Notes: generated from the sequence alone by a model not told the origin. Shown: positions 1-8,913, numbered from the stretch's first letter. The stretch: DNA of 64,000 nucleotides from Candidatus Methylomirabilota bacterium (GCA_016207095.1 JACQQF010000043.1:30156-94155), one strand, 5' to 3'. A program made the numbers and translations.

Positions 1-81
1 ACCATGCGCAGCCGAGCCCGCCTCACGGGAGTCCGCAAGTAAATCGCAATGGTGCGAGGGTAGTTCGGGGAAGAGTGCTGA

Positions 82-291
82 ATGACCTTCAGCGAGCTTG
101 TGAGGGTCCTGGAGAGAAATGGCTTCGAGATCGTCAAGGAAAAAGGCTCCATCCGATACTATGCGAAACCGGGTGTAGATAAGTTGATTCGAATTGACTT
201 TCACGGATCCAAGGAAGTTCCAACAGGGACCTGCAGCGCCGTCCTGAAAGCGGCGGGCTTGAAGAGAATGAGGAAGCAAAAGCATGATTGA
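82..291 (+). CDS. HicA-like toxin (YcfA/HicA fold)
   Basis: A 69-residue protein with the HicA layout: an N-terminal helix (FSELVRVLERNGFEIV), a short beta hairpin and the C-terminal signature PTGTCSAVLKAAGL. HicA proteins are small dsRBD-like mRNA interferases neutralised by HicB. The position that normally carries the catalytic histidine (GSH) reads GSIRYY, so the key His appears to be replaced by Ile, while the second His (IDFHGSKEVP) is kept. The downstream hicB-like gene overlaps it by 8 bp, the usual TA-pair arrangement. The family call is fairly sure; whether it is an active nuclease is doubtful. Confidence 0.75.
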   Translation: MTFSELVRVLERNGFEIVKEKGSIRYYAKPGVDKLIRIDFHGSKEVPTGTCSAVLKAAGLKRMRKQKHD

Positions 292-574
292 TTTGAAGTA
301 TTCTTTGATCATCGAGGCAACAAAAGATCCTGGCTTTTTCGGGTTCTATTCGCCGGACCTCGAAGGGTTTACTGGCGTTGGGCACTCGATTGAGGACTGC
401 CTATACAAAGCAAGGTGGGGAATGGTCGAGCATGTTCGCCTTTTGAAAGAGAGAGGACTGCCGGTCCCCAAACCCAGCCCCAACCCGACAGTCGTGATCC
501 AAAACGAGCCGCATCTGAAAAAAGCCACAACTCTCAGCTCCGAAAAACGGCGAGTGAGAATCGCCGTCAACTAA
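284..574 (+). CDS. HicB-like antitoxin
   Basis: A 96-residue protein starting at an ATG inside the 3' end of the hicA-like gene. The N-terminal half fits the degenerate RNase-H-like HicB fold: a strand (YSLIIEATKDPGFFGFYSPDLEGF), then the SIEDCLYKARWGMVEHVRLLKERGLPVP helix typical of HicB N-terminal domains. The C-terminal tail is basic and shows no clear ribbon-helix-helix or HTH domain, so DNA binding cannot be inferred. Its presumed role is to bind and block the upstream HicA-like protein. The order toxin then antitoxin with overlap supports the pair. Confidence 0.72.
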   Translation: MIDLKYSLIIEATKDPGFFGFYSPDLEGFTGVGHSIEDCLYKARWGMVEHVRLLKERGLPVPKPSPNPTVVIQNEPHLKKATTLSSEKRRVRIAVN

Positions 575-861
575 TACAAACACATTAAGTGAGGTGTCAT
601 TCTGAGCACATTCGCTTCGCTCAGTGTAGACTCCGCGAAGAATCTGAGTATCGGAAGAGCCAGACCCTTCGCTTCGCTCAGGGTGACAAGTCGTGGAAAA
701 CTCGCCCCACTGTGAGAGGGACCTTCTAAGCAACGACGGTGATGCTACGCTGCTTCCTTGCGCAGAGAGAAGATGGTAGGCCTGGTGGAAACGGTGCAGG
801 TCAGCGAGATGATCAGGAATGGCCTGTGTCTCATCAGTATGACGTGTCGTGAGGGACAGAC
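575..861. repeat. Intergenic region with dispersed TTCGCTCAGGGTGACA-type repeat
   Basis: No convincing gene. Around 595-695 lie two diverged copies of a CTTCGCTCAG-containing sequence, one ending in CAGGGTGACA. Related CTCAGG/TTCGAAGGG sequence recurs at 2419-2482 and 50270-50345. This looks like a short dispersed palindromic repeat. The last 20 bases contain GAGGGAC, the probable ribosome binding site for the next gene. Confidence 0.5.
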
Positions 862-2415
862 ATGATTGCGACCTCAGAACTGGCCAAGGCGGTGGAGCAG
901 GCCTTGGGATATCTGAACTCAACGGGGGAGGTGGCCGAGGCGGAGGTGTTCGCGTCGAGCAACCGTAACCTGATCAGCCGGCTGAACTACACGTCCCACA
1001 TTCCGTGTAATGGTGTCGAGGAGGCGAAATCGACCGAGTCGAATGGCATAGGAATTCAGGCGGTCTTCAGGACCGACGCCGGGATCAAGATCGGTTTCGG
1101 CAGCGAGCCGAGCGATCTGAGCTTGGACGGAGTCAAGCGAGCCCTGGAGAAGGCCAGGCGTGGCGCTGTCGCCGACCCCGAGTTCTCTTCACTCCCTCAA
1201 CCCTCAAGTGAGCGGCGGAGGCTCCGCCGCTACCACGACCCGAAGCTAATGCGGATTGGGGACGCGGAGCTGGTTGAGGCGGGGTGGAGGGTTTTGCGGG
1301 GCGGACTGAACACCTTCATGACCTCGGCCAGGCTGAGGGATCTGGCCGGCGGCCCGGAACGAATCAGGGATCTGGGCCTGGTCCTTGGCGGCGACGTGAC
1401 CATGTTGCAGGAGCGGATCGCCATCGCCTCGAGCGCGATGCCGGCGGCCCAGACCGACGAATCCACCCTCATCATGGTCTTCATCACCGCCATGGTCGAG
1501 GCCAAGACCTCCAAAGGGACCGGTTCCTCCACCGGCACCCACCTGGAGAGTTTCACTGACGAGGCCGGCGTCGAGGCGGCGCAGAATGCCATTGCGGCGA
1601 TCGGGGGGGAGCGGATCAAGAGCGGCGAGCATACCGTCATCTTCGGGCGCCAGCCGGTGGCCGACCTGCTGAACAACCTGATCCTTCCCTCCCTCAGTCT
1701 TAGCGCCTTCTACAGCGACAGTTCGACATTCATGGGAAAGCTTGGAAAGCGCGTCGCCTCTAAGCAGCTCACGCTTCTCGACCACGGGGCCCAGCGCGGA
1801 ATGATGGGCAGCAAAGGGATCACCTGCGAGGGGCTTCCGACCGGGAAAACGCGGCTGATCCAGCGGGGGAAGCTGGTCGGGCTGCTCAGCAACCACTACG
1901 AGCAGCGGCGGCTCCTGAAAGACCCCAAGGGCGCAGAGAAGCTGGGGGCGGACCCGAATCAGCAGACAAAGGCGATCGTTCCTCGCAACGGGTTCCGGTT
2001 CGGGGCCGGCGGAGGCCGACAGTTCAACGCCCAACCCGGAATCGCCCCAACCAACGCCATCGTGGAAGGAGGCGATCGAGGGCTCGATGAGATCATCGCG
2101 GAGGTCAAGGACGGCTTGTTGATCGGTCGGATCTGGTACACCTATCCGATCAACGGGTTGCGGGCCGGCGACTTCACCTGCACAGTGGTTGGCGACTCGT
2201 ATATCATCAAGGACGGGCGGATCGTCGCGCCGCTCAAACCGAACACCGTCCGGATCAGCGACAACATCCACAATATCCTGGCCAATATCATTGCAATCGG
2301 CAACGATGCGAAGGGAACGCTGGTCTGGGCCGCGGATGAGGTGATCTACACCCCAGAGATAGCCGTGCGCGGAGTGAAGATCGACGAGATCGCGGGCTTC
2401 ATGGAGCGACTGTGA
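862..2415 (+). CDS. TldE/PmbA-family metalloprotease subunit
   Basis: A 517-residue protein of the TldD/PmbA (peptidase U62) family. Recognisable blocks are an N-terminal sensing domain, TSKGTGSSTGTHLESFTDEA in the middle, and the C-terminal LILPSLSLSAFYSDSSTFMGKLGKR and NHYEQRRLLKDP stretches. No HExxxH zinc motif of TldD is visible, so it is more likely the TldE (PmbA) partner or a standalone homologue; no tldD lies beside it. The family acts in the cytoplasm on small peptides, including microcin B17 precursor and CcdA. A GAGGGAC sequence 8 bases upstream supports the ATG at 862. Confidence 0.85.
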   Translation: MIATSELAKAVEQALGYLNSTGEVAEAEVFASSNRNLISRLNYTSHIPCNGVEEAKSTESNGIGIQAVFRTDAGIKIGFGSEPSDLSLDGVKRALEKARRGAVADPEFSSLPQPSSERRRLRRYHDPKLMRIGDAELVEAGWRVLRGGLNTFMTSARLRDLAGGPERIRDLGLVLGGDVTMLQERIAIASSAMPAAQTDESTLIMVFITAMVEAKTSKGTGSSTGTHLESFTDEAGVEAAQNAIAAIGGERIKSGEHTVIFGRQPVADLLNNLILPSLSLSAFYSDSSTFMGKLGKRVASKQLTLLDHGAQRGMMGSKGITCEGLPTGKTRLIQRGKLVGLLSNHYEQRRLLKDPKGAEKLGADPNQQTKAIVPRNGFRFGAGGGRQFNAQPGIAPTNAIVEGGDRGLDEIIAEVKDGLLIGRIWYTYPINGLRAGDFTCTVVGDSYIIKDGRIVAPLKPNTVRISDNIHNILANIIAIGNDAKGTLVWAADEVIYTPEIAVRGVKIDEIAGFMERL

Positions 2416-2418
2416 CAC

Positions 2419-2482
2419 TCTTCGACCCTTCGACTCCGCTCAGGACAGGCCCTTCGACATGCTCAGGGCTCAGGGTGAACGG
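2419..2482. repeat. Dispersed CTCAGGACAGGCCCT/TTCGAAGGG-type repeat
   Basis: Tandemly arranged, partly inverted pieces such as CCCTTCGACTCCGCTCAGG and CCCTTCGACATGCTCAGGG. The piece CTCAGGACAGGCCCT recurs at about 50329-50343. It sits directly after the stop codon of the TldE-like gene. Confidence 0.6.
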
Positions 2483-2517
2483 AATCTGTATAGAATCTTT
2501 TGCCGTATGCCACTCGC

Positions 2518-2688
2518 TAGTGTCCTGAATCAGAAGTTCGCTTCAGAAATCCCCCCTCCCTCGACGGGAGGGGGCGTGGGGGAGGGTGACTAAGTATCAG
2601 GCATCTGTCTCTTCACCCCCACCCAAGCCCTCCCCCATCCAAGGGGGAGGGGAAACATTATGGTCCGAATTTCTGACTCAGGACGCTA
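2518..2688. mobile_element. 171-bp MITE-like element with 23-bp terminal inverted repeats
   Basis: The left end (2518-2540) starts TAGTGTCCTGAATCAGAAG and the right end (2666-2688), read on the other strand, starts TAGCGTCCTGAGTCAGAAA; 20 of 23 positions agree. The inside carries two G/C-rich palindromic blocks (about 2550-2588 and 2613-2653). No coding capacity. Ends in TA on both sides, as expected for an IS630/Tc1-type target duplication. A related sequence begins at 45915. It lies immediately upstream of the SBP56 gene and could affect its transcription. Confidence 0.6.
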
Positions 2689-2738
2689 ATATGAGAATGA
2701 AACGGAAGGCTCAATGCAATGAGAGGAGAGGATGTGCC

Positions 2739-3968
2739 ATGACGCGATACACGAGAACAGACTTGCTGTTGCAGGCGATGCTCTGCGGAATTCTCCTGTT
2801 GGGGGGCGCCGCCCTGGCGTTCGCGGAGGTTTGTCTGTCGCCTTACGTCAAGCAGCGGACCGGACAGGAGAAGTACATGTATGTCTGGTCGATTGACGCC
2901 GATGCCAAAGACAACGATTTCCTGGCGGTCATCGACGTGAACCTGGCCTCGCCGACGTACGGCAAGATCCTGACCACCATCGATGTGGGCTCGAAGGGAA
3001 ACGAGCCGCACCATTTCGGCTTCACTGACGATCGCACCAGGATTTGGGCCGGCACCCTGTTTAGCAACAAGATCTTCATCTTCGACGTGGCGAGCGATCC
3101 GGCACGACCCAAGATCGTCAAGGTCTTGGATGACCTGGGCAAGACGACCGGCATGATGAGCCCCCACACCCACTACGCGCTGCCCGGCCGGATGTTGATC
3201 AGCTTCCTTTCCAAGGCCGACGGAGGTCTGCCGGGGGGAATGGCGGAGTTCACGAACGACGGGCAACTCATCCGGACCATCCCGAACCCCAGCTCGGCTC
3301 CCTACGCGTACGATTTGGCGGTCAAGCCGGACCTGAACCTGATGATCACGTCAAGCTTTGTCCCCTACAGGAACTACTCGAAGCCGCTTAGCCAATGGGA
3401 CATGAAGGACGGCGGCAACACGCTGCTGGTCTGGGACTTCAAGGAGCGAAGGCTGCTCCAGACGCTCCAGACGGGCCCGGTCCCGTTGGAGGTCCGGTGG
3501 TCGCTGAAGCCCAAGGCGGCCTACGGCTTCACCAATGTGGCCCTGGATGACAGCCTCTGGCTATTCAAGCGGACCAACGGGAAGTTTACTACTAAGAAGG
3601 CAGCGGACCTGGGAAAGGGGTGTTTGCCGGCCGACCTTCGGCAGTCGCCCGACGACAAGTACCTATACGTGAGCTGCTTCTTAAAGAACGAGATCCAGGT
3701 CTGGGATGTGAGCACGCCGGAAAAGATCAAGCTGCACGACACCATCGTGCCCGGCGTTCAGCCTAACATGATGCACGTGACCGGCGACGGCAAGCGGATG
3801 TATATCACCAACTCGCTGCTCAGCACCATGGACCAGGTCGATCGGTTCTGGGTTCGCCTCGCACACATCGGGCCTGACGGTAAGGTCAAGATGGACCCCT
3901 TCTTCAATGTCAGCTTCATGGACTTTCCGAGCGGCCCCGCCCGCGCCCACGACATGCTGCTGTATTAG
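2739..3968 (+). CDS. Secreted selenium-binding protein 56 family / methanethiol oxidase-like
   Basis: A 409-residue protein with a signal peptide (hydrophobic stretch LLQAMLCGILLLGGAALAFA followed by AEVCLSPYV). The mature part is a WD40-like beta-propeller of the SBP56/SELENBP1 family; characteristic runs include GNEPHHFGFTDDR, MSPHTHYALPG, SLKPKAAYGFTN and QPNMMHVTGDGKRMYITNSL. Bacterial members include MtoX, a periplasmic methanethiol oxidase producing formaldehyde, H2S and H2O2. An earlier in-frame ATG at 2586 would place a repeat-derived peptide before the signal sequence, whereas 2739 follows GAGAGGAGAGG at ideal spacing. Substrate is inferred from family only. Confidence 0.85.
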   Translation: MTRYTRTDLLLQAMLCGILLLGGAALAFAEVCLSPYVKQRTGQEKYMYVWSIDADAKDNDFLAVIDVNLASPTYGKILTTIDVGSKGNEPHHFGFTDDRTRIWAGTLFSNKIFIFDVASDPARPKIVKVLDDLGKTTGMMSPHTHYALPGRMLISFLSKADGGLPGGMAEFTNDGQLIRTIPNPSSAPYAYDLAVKPDLNLMITSSFVPYRNYSKPLSQWDMKDGGNTLLVWDFKERRLLQTLQTGPVPLEVRWSLKPKAAYGFTNVALDDSLWLFKRTNGKFTTKKAADLGKGCLPADLRQSPDDKYLYVSCFLKNEIQVWDVSTPEKIKLHDTIVPGVQPNMMHVTGDGKRMYITNSLLSTMDQVDRFWVRLAHIGPDGKVKMDPFFNVSFMDFPSGPARAHDMLLY

Positions 3969-4008
3969 TGAGGGGAAGGAGACGGCGAACGGCTCGAAGG
4001 CTGTTGCA

Positions 4009-4179
4009 TCAGGCCGGCTTACCGAACTGACGGTACAGAAACTCCTCTTGCAGCGGAGTCAGTCCAAACTCCCGGCTGGCTTGATCGATCAGCTCTCCTC
4101 GGTTCGCATTCGGCTCCTCCTTGAGCCGATCGCTCATCCATTCGACCGCACGATGTAACGCCGCATCCTGTATCGTCAT
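4009..4179 (-). CDS. Small hypothetical protein downstream of hpnM
   Basis: A 56-residue acidic, helical protein (MTIQDAALHRAVEWMSDRLK ... LTPLQEEFLYRQF). I do not recognise the family. The start at 4179 is preceded by GGAGGG 11 bases upstream; the TTG at 4206 is a weaker alternative. It lies 37 bp after hpnM on the same strand, so it is probably the last gene of that operon. It converges on the SBP56 gene. Confidence 0.55.
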   Translation of the reverse strand: MTIQDAALHRAVEWMSDRLKEEPNANRGELIDQASREFGLTPLQEEFLYRQFGKPA

Positions 4180-4216
4180 CTCCGTCGTATCCCTCCGTGA
4201 GGTCAAAGCCGCCCCA

Positions 4217-4870
4217 CTACCGGGAGCCTTTCGGTGCCGCTCCCAACCCCTCCGACTCCTGCTTGAGCCGCATCTTCTTGACGAGGGCTTCGTACGACTG
4301 CGTCTGAATGATCTTGTTGAACTGCGTTCGATAGGTCTTCACGATGCTTACTTCATCGATCACCACGTCATGGGCGGCCCAGATGCCGTCTCGACGAAAC
4401 ATGGCGAAGTCAACGAAACTCGGCTCGTCCCGCTTGGAGAGGAACTTGGTCTGGACCGTGGCGACCCCTCCGTCGGCCGACTCCGGCAGATAGATCACTC
4501 GCTGATCGCCCAGGTGATCGACCACCAGCCGTGTGTAGGATTCCACGAACAGATCGCCGAATAGCTCGGCAAAATCCTTGCGCTCATCTTCCGCCCGCTT
4601 CGCCCAATGGCCGGCCAGCGATCGTCGCGCCATCTCCTGGACATCGAACAACTGCAGGATCAGCTTCTTGATTCGCGCTTTCCGTTCGGCCTCCTTGGCG
4701 GGCCCCTGCTGCGCAGGGTCTTTCACAATGGCAGTAATCCGATTCAGCTCGTCTCTTACTCGATCGGTCGCCTCTCCCGCCAGCACCGAGACCGGGAGAG
4801 CCAACCACAGTGCGGCAATCGCCCCGGCCATCAATCTTCTTCGCCCGGACAGCTTCTCTCGACCCATCAT
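4217..4870 (-). CDS. hpnM: HpnM/MlaC-family periplasmic lipid-binding protein
   Basis: A 217-residue protein with a signal peptide (RRRLMAGAIAALWLALPVSVLAGEA) followed by an MlaC/Ttg2D fold: helical N-terminal half with FDVQEMARRSLAGHWAKR and a C-terminal beta part (IYLPESADGGVATVQTKFLS, IWAAHDVVIDEVSIVKTYR). MlaC proteins carry lipids across the periplasm. Placement one base after hpnN points to the hopanoid-associated variant HpnM. The start codons at 4870/4867 lie just inside the operon, so translation is probably coupled to hpnN. Confidence 0.85.
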   Translation of the reverse strand: MMGREKLSGRRRLMAGAIAALWLALPVSVLAGEATDRVRDELNRITAIVKDPAQQGPAKEAERKARIKKLILQLFDVQEMARRSLAGHWAKRAEDERKDFAELFGDLFVESYTRLVVDHLGDQRVIYLPESADGGVATVQTKFLSKRDEPSFVDFAMFRRDGIWAAHDVVIDEVSIVKTYRTQFNKIIQTQSYEALVKKMRLKQESEGLGAAPKGSR

Positions 4871-4871
4871 G

Positions 4872-7613
4872 TCATAATTCTCCCTCGGATACGATGTTGC
4901 GCTTCTCCCCCATGACTAGGGAACGCCTGGCCGCAACCGTGAGGAGGACCGGCAAGAGGGTCAAGGAAACAACAAGGATGCTCCCCACCCCCAGCGTCAC
5001 CAGGAGGCCGATGCTGAATGCCCCACGGTGATGAGCGATCATGAGGCTCCCGAACCCAATCATTGTCGTGAGGGAAGAGAGGGCCACGCTCTTTCCGATG
5101 CTTCGTGGCAGCACGGCGGACTCATCCTCCTCGCGGTAGCGATTGACGATCAACAGGCCGTTCTCCACCCCGGGTGCGACGATCAGCGGTACGATGATCA
5201 GGTTCGCCAGGTTGAATTTCAGGCTAAAGACTTGCATCAGACCGGCGGTCCAGACGGCGCCGACAAGCAGCGGGACTTTTGCCAGGAGGAAGTAGCGCAG
5301 GTCCCGGAAGTTCAGGAGCATCAGGATGGCGACCCCGACCAAGGCGTATATCGCCACTTGCTGGTAGCCCCGTCTCATCGCAGTGATCACCTCATGCGCT
5401 TCAACCGGGTCCCCTATGGCGTCCGGATCAGCCCTCCTCAAGTCGGCGACGAATGCGGCCTGGGATTTGAGCTCCCAGGGGTTCTGGCTCGGGAAGACCC
5501 GAAGCAGGTACGAGCCGTCCCGCCCCACGAATTGCTTTCGCAGATCGACCGGCAGGTCGTTGACTCGGACCGGCCCGGACGCCACCGCCCGGGAGAGGAG
5601 CGCGATCTTGTCACGGAAGTCACGAAACAGTTCGTCTTGATAGCTGGAGAGCCGCTGTCGGATCTCTTCAGGGTCGCCTCTCGCGAGGAGCGCCTCGAAG
5701 CTCTCGATGAGTCGCCTGACCTGCCCCATCATCTCCAAGGGTGGCTTGTCTTTCCGCTCCCACTTCTCCACGTCATCGGGCGTGAGCATCTTGGACTTGA
5801 TCCGATCCAGAGAGTTCACCAGTCCATTCAGATCGACCGGCGCCAGGGCGGCCCCCTCCAGCTTGACGCCTTCCAGCAAGGGTTTGAGTTCGCGGAGCAA
5901 AGGAAGTTTGCGTTCCTGATCGTCAGGCATGACCGTGGCGATGCTCTCCACCTTGCTGATGGAGGGCAGGGCCTCTAGCGCGCGGCTCTTCTCTCTCACC
6001 TCTTCCAGGCTCTTGGCCAAGATCACCCCGTAGGAGGTCGAGCGCTCGGAGTTCTTAATGATCTTCAGCTCCCAGGTCACCGACTCGGTCCCCTCCGCCT
6101 GCAGGCGCAGGACGTTGCCGTCGAACTGCACCCCGCTCATCGCATACAGGGCAATAGCCGTGGCGAGCGCGGAGAGCGCCAGGACGGCACGGGGTCGGCG
6201 GTACCAGGCTTCCAGAAAGGCCGGAGGGCGGAGCGATAGCGACCGTGATATAACAGGCGCTTTAATCTGTCGCTCGTCCCACAATAGGAGCAGCGGCGGC
6301 AGAACCATGAAGGTCGAGACCAGCGTCAACAACAGCCCACTGCCGGTGACGAACCCGAGTTCCTGCAAAGCACTGACCTTGGTCAGTAGAAGGGTAAAGA
6401 GGGCCACGGCGGTCGTGAGGGCGGCATGCAGAATGCCCGGGCCCGCGCCCTCGAAAGCCCGCTCCAGCGCCTCACGGATGGGATGGCCGGCGCCCCGCTC
6501 TTCCTCGTACCGCGCCAAGAGATGGATCCCGTAGTCCATTCCGATCCCGATCAACATCGGCGCCAGGACCACCGACAGCATATTCAGATGGCCGACAGTA
6601 ACGGCGGCAAATCCGAAGGCCCAGCAGACCCCCACGACCAGAGCGATGGCCCCCATCAGGGGCCTGACCACACCGCGGAAGACCACCACCACAAGCAGGA
6701 CGACGCCGACAAGTGAAATGATGGTGGCGAGGCCGCTGTCCTGCTGAGCGGCGGTGACCTCGTCATACTCCAGGGCCGGATCTCCCGTCACGCCGGCCGT
6801 GACTCCGGGAAACTGCCGTCGCAGTGTCAGGATCTCTTTGCGGATCCCCTCGATCGGCTTCCGGAACCTGATGAAGCTGTCGGGGTCCCCCTTCACGCTG
6901 GCCAACACAAAGAGCAGCCGCTTATCTTCGGACCACAGGTACCCCTCCCGATCTTCCGCATCCTCGTCCTGGACGAAGAACCGGCTCCACGGGGAGACGT
7001 AGGTCCGCGGGCCTTCTGCCCGTTCATTGAGCTGTTTCAGCAGCGCCGTGAGCGGAGAAAGGTCCACGGGTTGCTCCGGTTTTCCCTCGTCCTCTTCCAG
7101 AAATCCGGTAAAGAGGTGGCCCACCAGCGCTGAGCTGATCTCCCGCTGGATCAGTTGAAACATCCGGTTCAATCCGGGAGCTCCAGAGAGCTCCTCCAAT
7201 AATGTCCGATGCTCCTGGAGCTTGCTCTTCAGATCAGCCAACTCCTGAGGCGAGAGGTATAGGAGGAAACGATCCTCGAGCGAGGTCAAGTCGAACCGGT
7301 ACAGCACCTCCTCGATCTGGGGCACGTTGGTCTTGACGCGCTTCACCAGAGCCGACGCGAAGCGCTTGGCTTGCTCTCGTTCGTTGGACTGGACCACAAT
7401 GACCACTCGGCTCGGGTCGCCGAAGGCCCGGTGGTACTCTTCCTGAAGCTGGGCGAGCCTTCCCCGGAGCGGCGCCAGTGCGGCACGCGTAGAGGTGAAG
7501 CTCAGCCGCTGAATCGTCACCTGGACCGATAGGAGGGTCAGAACAACCGCCAAGACCAGCGTGATCCGCGGGTAGGCGAGGACCGTGCAGGCCAGAAGCT
7601 TCCTCAGTCTCAT
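4872..7613 (-). CDS. hpnN: HpnN-type RND/MMPL hopanoid transporter
   Basis: A 913-residue RND-superfamily protein: TM1 at about 8-30, a large periplasmic domain to about 280, a TM bundle (IISLVGVVLLVVVVFRGVV ... GIGMDYGIHLLARYEEE ... LTTAVALFTLLL), a second periplasmic domain at about 490-760 and a second bundle (GVAILMLLNF ... LSSLTTMIGFGSLMIAHHRG). HpnN moves hopanoids from the inner to the outer membrane. The start overlaps the upstream DUF309 gene (ATGA), and hpnM follows at once. The assignment rests on the MMPL architecture plus the hpnM neighbour. Confidence 0.88.
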   Translation of the reverse strand: MRLRKLLACTVLAYPRITLVLAVVLTLLSVQVTIQRLSFTSTRAALAPLRGRLAQLQEEYHRAFGDPSRVVIVVQSNEREQAKRFASALVKRVKTNVPQIEEVLYRFDLTSLEDRFLLYLSPQELADLKSKLQEHRTLLEELSGAPGLNRMFQLIQREISSALVGHLFTGFLEEDEGKPEQPVDLSPLTALLKQLNERAEGPRTYVSPWSRFFVQDEDAEDREGYLWSEDKRLLFVLASVKGDPDSFIRFRKPIEGIRKEILTLRRQFPGVTAGVTGDPALEYDEVTAAQQDSGLATIISLVGVVLLVVVVFRGVVRPLMGAIALVVGVCWAFGFAAVTVGHLNMLSVVLAPMLIGIGMDYGIHLLARYEEERGAGHPIREALERAFEGAGPGILHAALTTAVALFTLLLTKVSALQELGFVTGSGLLLTLVSTFMVLPPLLLLWDERQIKAPVISRSLSLRPPAFLEAWYRRPRAVLALSALATAIALYAMSGVQFDGNVLRLQAEGTESVTWELKIIKNSERSTSYGVILAKSLEEVREKSRALEALPSISKVESIATVMPDDQERKLPLLRELKPLLEGVKLEGAALAPVDLNGLVNSLDRIKSKMLTPDDVEKWERKDKPPLEMMGQVRRLIESFEALLARGDPEEIRQRLSSYQDELFRDFRDKIALLSRAVASGPVRVNDLPVDLRKQFVGRDGSYLLRVFPSQNPWELKSQAAFVADLRRADPDAIGDPVEAHEVITAMRRGYQQVAIYALVGVAILMLLNFRDLRYFLLAKVPLLVGAVWTAGLMQVFSLKFNLANLIIVPLIVAPGVENGLLIVNRYREEDESAVLPRSIGKSVALSSLTTMIGFGSLMIAHHRGAFSIGLLVTLGVGSILVVSLTLLPVLLTVAARRSLVMGEKRNIVSEGEL

Positions 7614-8410
7614 CGATCAGGCCTCGCTGGGATGGCTCCCGGATCGAGCAGTCGCATTTGTGGGATCATGCGACGATCGAATCGGTCGAACGCGTCTCTC
7701 CCGAGAGCTTCAATCGAATCGTAACAAGCCTTCACCTTCTCAAGAAACCGATCCATCTCCAATCCAAAGCAGACCGCGCCGAACTCCCCGGCCTTCTCGC
7801 GGCCTTCTTTCAGGAGGCTAAGGGCGCCCTTGAAGTTGTTGTTCTCCAGATGATGAAAGCCGGCCGCGATCTGGATCAGCCCTTGCAACAACAGACGCAC
7901 CTGACCCTCCTCCTTCAGCCAGACTGCTTCAAGGACTTCGTGGACCTCGAAGAAGAGCCCTTCATTGAAGAGGCAGACGGCCTCCTCCATCGCCCGCTCC
8001 AGCACGCCCTCCGACCGGATCGGGCGCCGCCAGAGCGTTTCCAACGCCCGGCAGTAGGCCTCCACCCTGGAGATCGCGGGCCTCAGTTCACTTCGGAGCC
8101 TCTCACCCGGGGCAACCCAGGGTTCCCCGCCAACCTCTCCCGGATGGCGCAACAGCCCCGTGTTGATCAGATCATCGGTGACTTCCTTCGCGGACACCAG
8201 TGGCACGACCTCGCGCACGGCCGCCTCGACGGCCTCAATCAGGGCGCCATACTGGATCGCGGCTCGCTGCTGCCCCTCGACGAGGCGCCCAAATGAGCGG
8301 AGCGCATACAACGGCACAGCCCGCTCTGACTTGGAGAAGGCCTCATCCAACAGCTCGCTGAGGCGGTTGCGAAGCTCGAGGTTGCGGATCGGCGGCGGGA
8401 CGCTTCGCAT
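7610..8410 (-). CDS. DUF309-domain protein
   Basis: A 266-residue protein whose C-terminal half (about 145-230) has the DUF309 signature: FNEGLFFEVHEVLEAVW, then RLLLQGLIQIAAGFHHLENN and FKGALSLLKEGREK. The N-terminal half is helical and unrecognised. DUF309 proteins are small metal-site-like helical proteins of unknown role; the paired E/H residues (EVHE, FHHLE) are the conserved set. It opens the hpnN-hpnM operon with an ATGA overlap into hpnN, which suggests a link to hopanoid transport. The ATG at 8410 is in a TGATG context; a GTG at 8413 directly precedes it. Confidence 0.75.
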   Translation of the reverse strand: MRSVPPPIRNLELRNRLSELLDEAFSKSERAVPLYALRSFGRLVEGQQRAAIQYGALIEAVEAAVREVVPLVSAKEVTDDLINTGLLRHPGEVGGEPWVAPGERLRSELRPAISRVEAYCRALETLWRRPIRSEGVLERAMEEAVCLFNEGLFFEVHEVLEAVWLKEEGQVRLLLQGLIQIAAGFHHLENNNFKGALSLLKEGREKAGEFGAVCFGLEMDRFLEKVKACYDSIEALGRDAFDRFDRRMIPQMRLLDPGAIPARPDR

Positions 8411-8913
8411 CACCTACCCGGCTCGTTCCCGGGGCGAGCCCCGACGGCGCGAAGCGGCTCCGCAAGCAAAGGGCGTCCCAAGCGTACGTTCACGAGCTGT
8501 TGCATCAGCTCAGGATAATGACCCCCTGCTTCCTGTAGATGCTCCTCACCGCCATTCCGTCTAGGAGGGGCACTACCGAGAGGCTTCTGAGGATTATACC
8601 AGGGCATTGGCCTTGGGCGTAGCGTTTTGTCTCCACGACATTCTTCTATAGCCCCCCACGAAGAGCGCACCACCCTTATTAATCCCACGAAGTCACATGC
8701 ATCGGGGCATGATCTGCCGACAAACCGGATCACCACAAGACTGGGGCCTCACAGACGGGCGCTGAACTTTCAACAGCCCGCCGCGGGGCCCCTGAATCGT
8801 CACCCCGACCGCAGACCGCTCAATGATTACACGAGTCGCCTGTCCATCGGGCTAAGCGGGATGATCTGCCAGCCGTGTTGAAGAGACCATACAGACCACG
8901 AGTCGGCAGGCTT
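8411..8913. other. Intergenic region upstream of the DUF309-hpnN-hpnM operon
   Basis: About 500 bases without a convincing gene. A minus-strand open frame runs through to a TGA at 8410-8412 that overlaps the DUF309 start, but its internal ATG would leave only about 31 residues (MQQLVNVRLGRPLLAEPLRA ...). A GC-rich palindrome (GGCTCG...CGAGCC) lies at about 8419-8441. The operon promoter probably lies near 8593. Confidence 0.45.
8593..8601 (-). promoter_or_regulatory. Extended -10 promoter element (TGGTATAAT), candidate for the hpn operon
   Basis: Read on the minus strand the sequence is TGG-TATAAT, a consensus extended -10 box. No good -35 is seen at 17 bases. It would give a leader of about 175 bases before the DUF309 gene. 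The same nine bases occur upstream of nadA. Confidence 0.5.

Noticed and set aside
8410..8736. Minus-strand frame of 108 codons upstream of the DUF309 gene
   Set aside because: No ribosome site, odd composition, and only about 31 residues after the last internal ATG; TGATG contact with DUF309 may be chance.
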